The notes beneath the pieces are model-generated. The model saw only the letters and a list, made by a program, of their open reading frames with translations, had not been told where the DNA came from and did not search any database. DNA of 64,000 bases from Volvox africanus. Its lineage: Eukaryota; Chlorophyta; Chlorophyceae; Chlamydomonadales; Volvocaceae. Made by a program: the position numbers and the translations under genes. How positions within the stretch are numbered: the first letter of the stretch is position 1; the number at the start of each line of letters is the position of its first letter. This document shows, in pieces, positions 41,801 to 52,204 of the stretch. The stretch covers positions 4,453,001-4,517,000 of the forward strand of contig BSDZ01000078.1 of assembly GCA_030268105.1 (NCBI GenBank). Direction: 5' to 3'.

Positions 41801-44800
41801 CTGCGCTCCTTACAGAGTATCTGGCGAGACGCAGCCGGATCCCGGACTGGCACCTGATGTGGCGGCTGCTGCGCCATCATAATGCAGCCGTTGCGGTGGC
41901 GACGGCGACGGCGGCGCCTGTTTCATTGCTGCAGCCACCGCCTCATGCGGAAAGGGGAAATCCAGCTGCAGTGGCGGATCCCGACTACAGCCCCGACACG
42001 GCAGCCTGGGCTGCACACGCGACGTCGGCAGTGGCAGCGCGAGTGCTACACAGCAGCGACGAAGAGTTGCGCCGGTGGTGCTGGCCACGTACTGCAGTAC
42101 GGGTGGCCGAGATGTTGGCAGAGTCCTTGCGGCTGCGTGGCCCTGAAGCTAGTGCTGACGAGGGTGGTACGGCCTCATGTGCGGGCGGCGGGGCACCATT
42201 GCCGGCGACAGCAGCGGCAGCGGCAGCAGAGCGGCTGCTACTGCATGCAGCCTCAACGGTGTTAGGAGCTCCGAAACCCGAGCTGAATGCAGCACTGGCA
42301 TGGCTTCGGAGCGCTGTCGTGTTAGGAGGAGTCCGCCGGTGGCATGGAGACGGGAGCGGCGCTAGTAGGCCTTTTCCTGTCGTCCTTGGGGACATGGCTG
42401 CCCTTGCCGAAGTGCTGTTGGTGCAGTTTAAGCAACAGCAGCTACAGCATCAAGGAGCTGCGGCTATTGCCTTGGACTGGGCTTTGGACACCTTGCCCTA
42501 CTCCCACAACAGCTCCGAAAGTCAAATCAGCAACGGCGGCAGCGGCAGCGCCACCACCACCTCCATCTCCACTGCCACGCACGGAGGCAGCTCCCTAGAG
42601 CCTCTCACCGCCAGCGGCTGCGGCCACGAGGGCAGGGCTGGAGCGGGGCCAGGGACCGGCAGTGGAGCTTCCACCGCGGTGCAGGCCATTGGCGAGCTGC
42701 TGGAGGTCGACGCCCGGGAGCTGGAGCACCAGCTCTCCTTGTCGTTGCTGGAGGGCGCTTTAGAGGCACTGGTCTCCACTGCTAAGGCCGCGGCCGCGGA
42801 TGCGGAGTGGCGGAAGCGGCTGAGTCCATTGGACGGCCCACCACCGGCGTCTGCAGGAGAGGGCAGTGCTGGCGGAGCAGCCGGGGAGGTGCTGGCGAGG
42901 GCGGCGGTGCACGCGCTCAGTTGGCTGGCGCGCCGGCAGGTCTTGCCGGGGCCGGAACTGTTAGGTCCGTTGCTGAAGGCGGCGACCGCGCCACCTGCCG
43001 AATGGCAGAGCCAGGGAGCAAGACCTGGAAAGGCGGTTCCAGAAACGGCGAAGGCGGGGCTGCGGAAAGAGCCCCAGGAGGGGTGCATACAGCAGCAGCA
43101 GCAACAGCAGCAGCAGCAGGTGCCGGAGGCGACTTTGGCGGTGGCTAGTTTGGTGGAGTTGGCGGGGGCAGAGGAGGGGCGCCCTGACGTGGTTCCCCAG
43201 CTGCGTGACGCCGCGCGGCAGCTGGCGGCAACTTTGCAGCGTGCCCCGCCTGAGAGGTACGGGTATGGCCCTCTTGGTTTCGACTCGCATCATGTGATAC
43301 GATATGTAATGTCATGTGATGCCATCGGAAGCTCATGTGCCGCAATTGCACGCCTAGTCGTTCCACCCCTTCCGCTCTGCCCCGCAAACCTCATGCTCCG
43401 TACCCTCATCAGGCTCCCGTTGCTCCAACTGGCGGCCTTGTGCGGTGCGCTGTGGCGACTGGGCCTTATGGACCCATCGTTACTGCTGCACCTTACTCAG
43501 CTGCAGCGTCGGCCACACGTTGCTAGGTACAATATGACTAAGAACGAAGGCGGCGGCGGTGGCCACTCCTCCGCCGCCTCTGCCGTCGCCGCCAGCCAGC
43601 TGCTGCAGCTGGCGGCGACCGTGCTGTGCCCACCATCGCCGCCCCGAACTCATCTCCACACGCGAGGTAGCGGCAGTGCAATATTGGGGTACATTACCAC
43701 CACTGCCGCTGCCGCCGCTGCGGCTACAACATCGGCTACCGCTTCGGCTGCTTCGCTTTCTGGCGGCCAGCTCGCGGAGGTTTCTGATGGTCTCGGATCC
43801 TGGCTACTCCCAATCCTGAGTCGCGGCGTGGAGGCGGTTCCTCCGGAGCAGTTGGTTGCGGTCTGGAGTTCTGCACGTGAACTGGCCGCTGCCTGTGACG
43901 GAGTTGTCAACGGGGCGGTCGGCACTGCTGCCCTTGGTGGCGGTGGCACCGGTGACGGTGATGGCGTGCGGCCGAACGGGTCATCGCAGGGCTGGCTGCA
44001 GACGCTGGATGCCGTCGCGACACGGCGATTTTTGACGATGGGCGTGGATGGGTAGGTGGCATGTCGTGCCGTGTTAGTTATGGAGGGGAGATGGCCTGGA
44101 AGAGATGGGCTAGGAGCTCCGCAGCTGTGTTTTTCCCGCTTGCCAGTTTGTTTATTCGCGCTCCTTGAACTTCTGAATGTGAACTTTAGTTGAAAGGCGA
44201 GGGGAGGGGAGGCGCCGACGTGAAGCTCAACTCCTTCCTGCCCTCCCTCACAGAGCCTCTCCTCCCGATCCTTACGACAAAACAAGCCTTTCCTCCCCAC
44301 ATCCAGAACCTTCTGTGACTGGACCCGTTGCTGCCCGCCCTCTTCAGCATGTTGCTGCACCAGCTGGCGACCCTCTCCAGATGCATAGCTGGGACGATGA
44401 CGTCGGTTAAGCAGCCCCCAACTCTCCACAGCGACTTGAGCCGCCGCGACTACGGCAAATGCCCTTCGACATCTGAACTGCGCTCCGAAGCCATTGAGAC
44501 AACTCCTTCAGCGACCACGACCCCCCGGTTTTTAATTAGCCACCCGGATGCTCAGCAAACTGCTGGTTGGTTATCGAGATGGTTGCAACCACAGCCGCAA
44601 TGTCCGCCGCGTCCAACACATGTAAGCTCAAGCCCTGAAGAAGGCGATGGCTTACTGCATAGAATTGAGGACCGCATCGATGGGGCCGCACTGCCCGTGG
44701 AGGTGGCGGTATTGGCACCAACAGGGTTAGATGTACTGAGTCGGGGGTCGGCTGTGCAACTGACGCCGCTGGTAGAAGAACTGCATCAACAGCGACAGCA

Positions 44801-47090
44801 GCAACAGCAACAGCTGCACAGCCTACAGCAGCAGGTAATGGAAGCGCTGCTACAGCGGACAACACGACATGGTGATTCGTATGAAGCACCTGCGGACGTC
44901 GCTTGTGGCGCACTTCACGACCTTGCTGTCGCCGGCGTATTGCGCACGTCGCAGCCGCTAGCGGCGTCCCTTATCGAGGGGTTGGTATTCCGCCTGGCAG
45001 ATGACGCTGGTATTGACGGCCTCTGTGCTGTCACGGCGGCGCTCGCGGCGGGTGGTGCTGACCCGTGGGTTGGTCACTGCGCAGCACGTGGCCTGCTCGA
45101 CGAGCTCGCAACTGGCCTGCAACGGCGACTGCGGCTCGAGCCTGAGCAAGCCACAACTGCGCATTTGGTGGCAATGGCAGCGAATATGTTCCATGTGGCG
45201 ACGGCGCCTATTGGCGGCAGAGCAGCCGCCGCCACCGCCGCTGCCACACAGCCGCAAGTTGGTATCGCTGCGACTGCCGCTGCCTCTGCAGGTGCCTGGC
45301 TGAGTTCCGCGGCCATATTGCGCGTATTGAGTCGCGCACTAGCATCTCGAGCCGAGCAGCTATTACCGGATCAGGCGCTTTCTGTAGCGGCTATGTTCTC
45401 GCCGCCGCGCCTGCGTGACGCTCACCTCCTCCAGCGCCTGACGGAAGCGGCTGCTACAGCGGTAGTGACTGTGCCGCCGTCTTCAGTGGCAGCCGCCGCC
45501 GCAGCTGCAGTGGCTCCAGAGCTCCAGAGAGTGTACACGGTGTGTCAGGATGCGAGGATGGATGCAGGGAACGGAAGCGTTCTACTCAAAGGACACATGG
45601 AGGGAAGGGCGATGTGTTCTGTCACCCGCAGCGCAGCAAGTTGGCCTGTACATGACACGCGGCTCTGCCCCGACTGCTCATAAAGCTCACACATTTCGAG
45701 GCACAGTGGGCCCCGCACCGTTGCATGGCGGGTGCATGTACTACTGGTTGAACATTAAGGTGTTGCAAGGCTTAGGGATTTGGGAATTTTAGGGACCATG
45801 AGGACGAGGTGGCGTGCAGAGAGGGACAAGGATATGCAAGGCAGATGAGAAGGGCCACGTTGGGGGTCGCTTCAGTGACTTCCGGTGAGAGCTGCCGACT
45901 CGTCGCCGCAGCGGTAGGATGTGGTGTGCACCATGATGCACCATGCGCTCACGGGGCATCTTCCCTCAGTTTCCAGGTGGGTGCGCAAAACCTGACTGCA
46001 GGCGGAGCAGCTGCTGCGTCTGGCGCAGTGCTTGTACTCGGCGGGTATTAGGGAGCAGCATTTGTTCGCTCCGCTGGCGAGGGCGCTGCGGGTGATGACG
46101 GACGCGTCAGCCGCCGGCGCAGGTAGCGATGACGTGAACGCAAGAACATTGCAGGTGGGAGCGGTGCCTAGACTAGCGGTGCCTAGACTAGCGGTGCCTA
46201 GACTAGCGGTGCCTAGACTAGCGGTGCCTAGACTAGCGGTGCCTAGACTAGCGGTGCCTAGACTAGCGGTGCCTAGACTAGCGGTGCCTAGACTAGCGGT
46301 GCCTAGACTAGCGGTGCCTAGACTAGCGGTGCCTAGACTAGCGGTGCCTAGACTAGCGGTGCCTAGACTAGCGGTGCCTAGACTAGCGGTGTTTAACTAG
46401 CACTGTTGAAACTAGAGCGGTGTTGAAACTCCCAAACTAAGGTTCGGGACAAAAGTTTGATGGCAAGGACATCAGGATATGGAGAGGGGCAGCGAGTGCA
46501 CCGGTCAACCTCTACTAAGACTGTGAGTGAGAACCTCTGAATATTCCTTTCCTCTCCCGGTTTGGTGGGCTCCGACTCGTGTTTGCCTCCAGGCCGCAGC
46601 GGCGTTATTTAGGGCAGTGCGGCTGCATGTGGACGCGGAGGCCTTGCAGCAAGTAAAGAGGGAGGCGGGGAGGGAGGGGGCGTGGGGGGAGGGAGGGAAG
46701 AGGAGCGAGAAAGGCTCGGGGGCATGTGAAGGGCTTTATTGCTTGTGCTCGGCTTGGCATCCCCCCCCCCTTTCTCTTATCACTCTAATGGCGCAGATAC
46801 GGCAAGTCGTGGCGATGGTATGGTGTAGTCAAACCCAGTGGTCTGGGGATAGTTCAAGATTCAGTGCACGTTGTTTGATAATTAAACGGGCCAATGAGAG
46901 CGTCCGTGAAATTCTCGAACCACAGCCAGACAATGCGGGGATTACGACCAGCCTGCCCGAAAACCGATTTCACACTCGTGGAGCATTCACCGTTTTCGGT
47001 TGGTTCAACGCATGTTATTGCACGATATGTCGCTCTGTTGCGCAGGCCTTCGTGCTACGGATACGAGCTGGCGGCAATCCGCGGACGTAG
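38845..47090 (+). CDS. Giant Ala-rich helical protein, possibly FASTK/OPR-like organelle factor
   Basis: A phase-consistent model is 38845-38928, 39052-44051, 44381-45530, 46002-46154, 46593-46652 and 47046-47090, about 2,163 codons. The first exon (MRKRALRLLLLGSQGRFWRH) looks like an organelle-targeting peptide. The huge exon 2 is mostly Ala/Leu-rich helices separated by Ser, Gly, Gln and Thr runs. Repeated patterns such as LQLAALCGALWRLGLMDPSL, LLPDQALSVAAMF and RLAQCLYSAGIREQHLFAPL resemble the loose helical repeats of FASTK-domain or octotricopeptide-type organelle RNA factors. No RAP domain is visible, so the family is only suggested. An in-frame intron at 43257-43412 (GTACGG...CATCAG) is probable. 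The junction 44051/44381 skips a protein-like stretch (LLPALFSMLLHQLATL) that would need an in-frame stop to be avoided. The last two exons are tentative. Confidence 0.6.
46161..46395. repeat. 15-bp minisatellite
   Basis: The unit GCGGTGCCTAGACTA is repeated about 15 times with essentially no divergence. It lies just after the GTGGGA donor that follows exon 46002-46154, so it is read as intronic. Its length being a multiple of three leaves an open frame encoding VPRLA repeats. Confidence 0.95.
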
Positions 47091-48654
47091 CCTCCTCTGC
47101 CTTAGGCTGCGGCTTGTTGGCGCCTGGAGGCGTTGTGGGCTATCTCAAAGCATGCTTTGCATTAAGCATATGCGCTTGTTCCATGGGATGCTATTGCTAA
47201 GTGATGGACCGCGTCAAGACTCAACAAGGTGGCTGATAGCTCGATGCCTTGGCGGCCATTGATGATTATTAATGATCCCGGACATGTGAGATTCTGGGGT
47301 TAGATCATTGGCTTGCAGGATATGGCAGGACGTGTTATCACGGCCGCGATCGCAGCATTAAACTTCCAAGGTGCCAATTCCGTACAAGGGTGCATGTGTA
47401 TGTATATGCGGTGTTCCCTTCCATGACGGAATCTGCCCGGGTTGCCTTGCTTGCAGCCCAGCCATGTTCGTCAATAAGGTAGTCCCCATGAAGTCGATCA
47501 TGTGCATGGTCCTCACATCAGAAAGTAAGGTGCGAGTAAATAGCCAGGCACGAAAATGTCGATTACCTTCAGCACACGCGCAACTGCCCGTGTGGCCAAG
47601 GCGGCAAACGGTCTGTAGCCATGACCAAGTTACCTATGCACAGGAACAAACAGCCAGTATCTTACGAGGGTTTTGAATCTTCCAAGCATGTCTTTAATTG
47701 TGCGCTCCAGGTGCACAGCTACGCAGGATAAGGTTTGGGTGCTGGCAACTGCTATCTCCACCGCTTCACCACCCTCATTGAGGCATGGCCCGCCACTGCC
47801 ACATGCCAGGGGTTAGATCGCCATTGACAGTGGCATGGTCATGGACGTTATACTTGACCACATCTCCTCTCATCTCCTTTTGCATTCCATTTCATTTGTG
47901 ACAGGTCATGCTCTCCGATCAAAGCATGGTCGTGGGCTATTGAGCTTTAAAGCTTACTTGCAAAAGCCTATTCGTTGGGGCACTGTTTCCGTAATGCTGA
48001 ATGTCATGAACAAAATACTTAGATGAGGTAGGGTATCTTAACAGTCATGTAATGCAGGAAAGTACCTGAAGAAGAAGTAATTCATCCTCTCTACACAGAC
48101 CATAGCGATCCGTTAACCCCCCTCCCTCCTTCCTGTCTGTCCTCTTTTGTTACCCCTCTCTCCCTCCCACACCTCCATCTCCCTCCCTCCCTCCCTGCCC
48201 TTCCAAAACCACAGGTGATGTATAAAGAATGAACCCGTACATAACGGCAACCCTTTGATTTGATTTACAAACTAGGAAAAGCTCGTAAGCCCCATTTGAG
48301 CCAGGAGGCTCAAAGGCAGGACCGCAACCTAAAGCAAAAGAAGTACGGCAACCTGATGTGGTCAAGTCGCACGTTCGTCGTACACAGCACCTCCTATGTA
48401 ACAGTAAATGCAAATATGTTCCCGTCTAGGGGCTATCAGCCGTTTCGCCAGGCTATGCAATTTATCGACCAGATTTCGCTTGACGATACACAAACAAGCC
48501 GAGGCTTGGCTAAAATTTTCGTTTTACACTGTGTCCCTCCGGTGATTATGTCACGATGACTTATGAGGTGTGCATGCCAAGTGCTGAAATGGTGGAATGC
48601 AGGGGTTGTGAGATCACCGCCCAGCCACATCGCGCCGCAGTGAGGCAAGGGTCT
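47091..48654. other. Convergent spacer
   Basis: The stretch between the giant helical gene and the secreted-protein gene. Short frames after 47046 might be extra 3' exons of the former. TTACA at about 48525 gives TGTAA on the minus strand, a possible poly(A) signal of the next gene. Nothing else was recognised. Confidence 0.4.
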
Positions 48655-50653
48655 TCAATGCCGTCCACCCACGAGGGCGTGTTCAGCAGCGGCCACCATC
48701 AGCGCCGCTGCAACGGCTGGCCAAGCCATGGAGGCACGTAAACCCGCAGATCCGCCCTGCATGCCAGTGTCCTTGCCAGTACCGACTCGACCACTTTGGC
48801 TGCTGCGATCGCTGCCGCTCCCACTCCCGATACCGGGCCTGGCGATTGCAGGCGTATCGACAAACGGCGGTGTAAGTGTCGCCGCGTTGCCACTGTTGCT
48901 TTTACCGCCGTCGGGGTCACTCATTGGGCTGGCTGCGGAGTTGCCAGGGCCGGGGCCGGAGTCTGGGGGTTTAGCAATGTCGGATTTAGGGCTGGCTCCC
49001 CCCGCTGTCTGCCTGGACGTACTGTTGGTGTTGCCTCCAGGCTGTTGAGTGGGAGCTGACATGTCTGCCGGTGTTGGAGCAGCTACCATCGCTACTGGTG
49101 CCACTGCGGTGGAGCCCTCTGACGTCGAGGATGGGATTGGTGCGGTTTGGGCCGCGGTTGGACCGCCGTTCACGCTTGGTGTTGTAGTAGGCTGGTTTGC
49201 AGCGGGCTCAGGAGAGCTGCCGGAGGGCTGTGATGTAGGATTGGAAACCTCTTGGCGTTCAAAACTCGTGATCTCTGCGGGCAATCAAAATAGCATAACG
49301 TAGCGTGGCGTAGCACCCAGATAACTAGCATGCTTCCACGCTAGGTCTTGTTGTGCCATATTGGTATCAGTAATATGAAAATGTGGGGGTATCCGTGCCC
49401 CAAAGTTTATATTAAGCATGTGCGGCCCTCCCTTGTAATGAAATCATGAGGCTCGCGTATCATCGTTCGTTCGTTCATCATAGGATCGCGTATAAGGCTG
49501 TAGCGGCCATCACACACTCCTCCCAACACCTTCCTTGATTCAAGGATTTGTAAATGGTTTCCGTATTTGGACGCTAGCCTTGGTCACCATCTTGTCTTCA
49601 CCTGGCTGGTTCCGGAGCTGCGGTCGGACGCACTCCGGGGTAATGGAGTCCATGGGGCACACCAGCAGCTGGGTCAGCAAATCCAAGTCCAGTCCTGCTG
49701 CGCTCACCAGCTGAGAGCCCAGCGCCATCCTGCCACCGCAGAACGTCCGGATCGGAGGGCGGGCGTGTTTTGATGTGGCAAGGACTAACGATAGGTGAGG
49801 AAAACAATGCACCTGATCTCGATGCGCTTCTTTAACCACCTTAAGCCTACCTGTCTACGGCGTATGTATCATGGAACCTGGCAACACAATGGATGCTGAC
49901 GAGATGGTCCTATCTGGTCAGGCCATAATAGACCCTGTTGCGATGGTTGGGGTCTTGACATACTTAAAGCCGGAGATGTTGGATGCGCAAACTCACTGGC
50001 AGGACTGGAACAGCCCCTGGAGTGCTGCCTGATCGGATCCTCCCGCCAAGTGAGTCACGTCCACTCCCGCGGCGCTCAGGCTGGAGAACAGCGCCCGGCC
50101 AATATCGCATAAGCAGGCGCTGCATGGAGGCGGGCTGCCGGCCGGAGGAGAGACTGAAGATTAATGTGCGGGTGAAAAAGGGTCGGGGACGTCCGGCGAA
50201 AGAAGGGGGGGGCAACAGCAATATCGGTTGCCAGTGAAGGTCCGTGTATGCCATGCAAACATGGGTGGTAAGTCCTATGCCAGGCCCGAAGACCTGTAAG
50301 AAGTGGATTTTCGGACGTTTTGAGTGTTCTGGTTGTGAGAGACGGAGAAGGGAAGAGGTGCTTTCACGGCTCATAACCTGAAAATACTGTTCATCATCTC
50401 TGTCATTCACTGACACACGCACGCAAATCACACGTGAGGGCTGCTAGCCTGCCTGCGCACCACAGCTTGTCCTGACTTGGGAGTAATCCACGTTCTGCAA
50501 GTCCGCTGGTGAGATGGGGCATATCTGCCCGACTGGGCTCGGATCCTGTGCTAACACGCCTCGTGCCCGCATCAAGACGCCAGCTAACAGCAGTGGCACC
50601 AGTAGTAAGGGCAGGCCCCTGAGGTCCAGGGAAAGCCGCGAGTGTGGCCGCAT
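48655..50653 (-). CDS. Secreted protein with mucin-like tail, possibly GPI-anchored
   Basis: The start ATG at 50653 opens a signal peptide (basic MRPHSRLSLDLRG, then LPLLLVPLLLAGVL, ending RGVLAQ) followed by VGQICPISPADLQNVDYSQ. Later exons are about 50125-49997 (GRALFSSLSAAGVDVTHLAGG, ending FQSC), 49729-49602 (MALGSQLVSAAGLDLDLLTQ, LLVCPMDSITPECVRPQL) and 49274-48655. The last two junctions match in phase; the exon 1 to 2 junction does not resolve cleanly. The final 206 codons are Pro/Ser/Thr/Gly-rich (as in volvocine extracellular-matrix proteins) and end in a hydrophobic segment, MAWPAVAAALMVAAAEHALV, consistent with a GPI-attachment signal. Paired Cys in the ordered part suggest a small disulphide domain. 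No named family was recognised; a cell-surface or matrix role is inference. Confidence 0.65.
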
Positions 50654-50902
50654 AGCGCACAGGAAGCAGGCTGATGTGCGCGTGTGTATCTGTGTTTTTG
50701 TCTTTGTTTCTGCTTCTGTTTCTGCTGTCTCGTCAGATGGCAGGGGTTGAAGGGATGAGCCAAAGCGATTTTGAAGCCAGGGCAAGAGAGTGGAGAGGGA
50801 GGCGGGGAGGAGCTGCGTGTAAGTGGTCCAGCCGCTTTAATTGGGAATTGGCTTCTGTAGACGCGTCACTGAACGCACGGCCCCCGGAGCTTCCGCACTT
50901 TC

Positions 50903-51470
50903 GGGCAGATCGTGGTTAGGGTGTGATCCGTTTGGAAATAGACGTGGGCAAGTGTGGTTTGACTCTTTCCCAGGGTTTCCCAGTGGCCGGTGTGAACTGC
51001 AGCGGTTTTGACAGAGATGGCAAGTGAACAGTGGAGCAACCAGTGGGATTTAGAGGGTTCCCTGCGACAGTTAACAGTTGACATGCGGGGTGACATGCAG
51101 GTAGTCATTCTGCAGTTAAGACTCTTGGATAAGCCCATGATGGATTGTCGCTGGGTCACTTGATCATGGGATTATCAAGGAGCCTTAACTGTGTAATGAC
51201 TACCCGCATGTCAACCATCAACAGTCGCAGGAAACCATCTAAATCCCGTTGTTTACCCATCATCTCTGTCACAAGCGCCGCAGTTTACGTTGACCACAAC
51301 ATGTTTTGCTTTGTCTATCCTTAGTTGTTTCGTTCCTTCCTCCTCAAAATTGTACCGTCGAGACAAACTCAAACCTGACGACCTTAAACTCAACGCCAAT
51401 AGCGAATAGCCAACCGACACTTGCCCATGTCGACTGTCGACAACGGATCACGCCCTAACCACGAGTGCCC
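50903..51470. repeat. Long imperfect inverted repeat (foldback / hairpin)
   Basis: The left arm, about 50903-51144, pairs with the right arm, about 51164-51470. Matching landmarks include GTGGTTAGGG-GTGATCCGTT, ACGTGGGCAAGTGT, TTTTGACAGAGATG, GGGATTTAGA-GG, CCTGCGAC-GTT, TTGACATGCGGG, GTAGTCATT and AAGCCCATGAT. The loop is about 20 nt and the right arm carries an extra stretch of about 60 nt. It lies between two divergent genes. It is either a foldback (MITE-like) element or a hairpin RNA precursor. Confidence 0.85.
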
Positions 51471-52204
51471 TACACAGGAGCCGTAGCTGCCCAAAAGTGG
51501 GGAAGAATTGCAGATGTACCACTGCCATGTCGGCGTAGCTCCCGTGTTGGGCGTGAGAAACGTTGCGTTACGTTACGCCGTCATAAAGTGTGCGGAGCGG
51601 AGGGCGGTATGAAGGCAAAATGCCAACGTTTATTCTATATTGATGTGTTATCGGTTATATATTCTTTTATAAATTCTTTTGGGATGTATAAGACGTTCGC
51701 CCTCAAGAGTCCATCGCGTCATCCGAACGATGATCGAAACCAAAGACCAAAGCATGACACAAGCAAAAGGGATGTATATCCTTTATTTGGGGAAACTGAA
51801 AGAAAACAGAAGCTATAACTAGAAACAGTCCTCAAACCAACGACGACGCGGTAGCAGGTAACAACTCTAGATAATAAACGCAAACTTTATTTCGCTTCCA
51901 ACATACGAAACCTGTACGGGGGTTCATCCACCTTTAAGGACGACGACTTCTTCAATTCGCTCTCATGTGAGTAAATTTCTTACAAGATTATTCTTTATCC
52001 TCCAGATGATTACACACAAAAAACATTATTTATGTCTTCATCTGCGTCCCATTCTTCGCATCAGGCAAAAAACGCCGAAACCGGCCATACCAACCCGCGG
52101 GTCTGTCCCGGATTTAATAAAACGTACGAACATTTGCCTACTGAGCGCCGTGTCCTAAATAAGCTTCTTAATCCCTAAATAAGGCTCCTTATCAAGTACC
52201 GCTA
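51471..52204. other. Upstream region of the FAD-Rieske gene
   Basis: AT-richer sequence with no supported exon. It is presumed to contain the promoter of the plus-strand oxidoreductase gene. Confidence 0.35.

Noticed and set aside
46032..46400. Frame ending in VPRLA repeats treated as a protein
   Set aside because: The upstream exon ends in a good GTGGGA donor at 46155; the repeat is a minisatellite lying in the intron.
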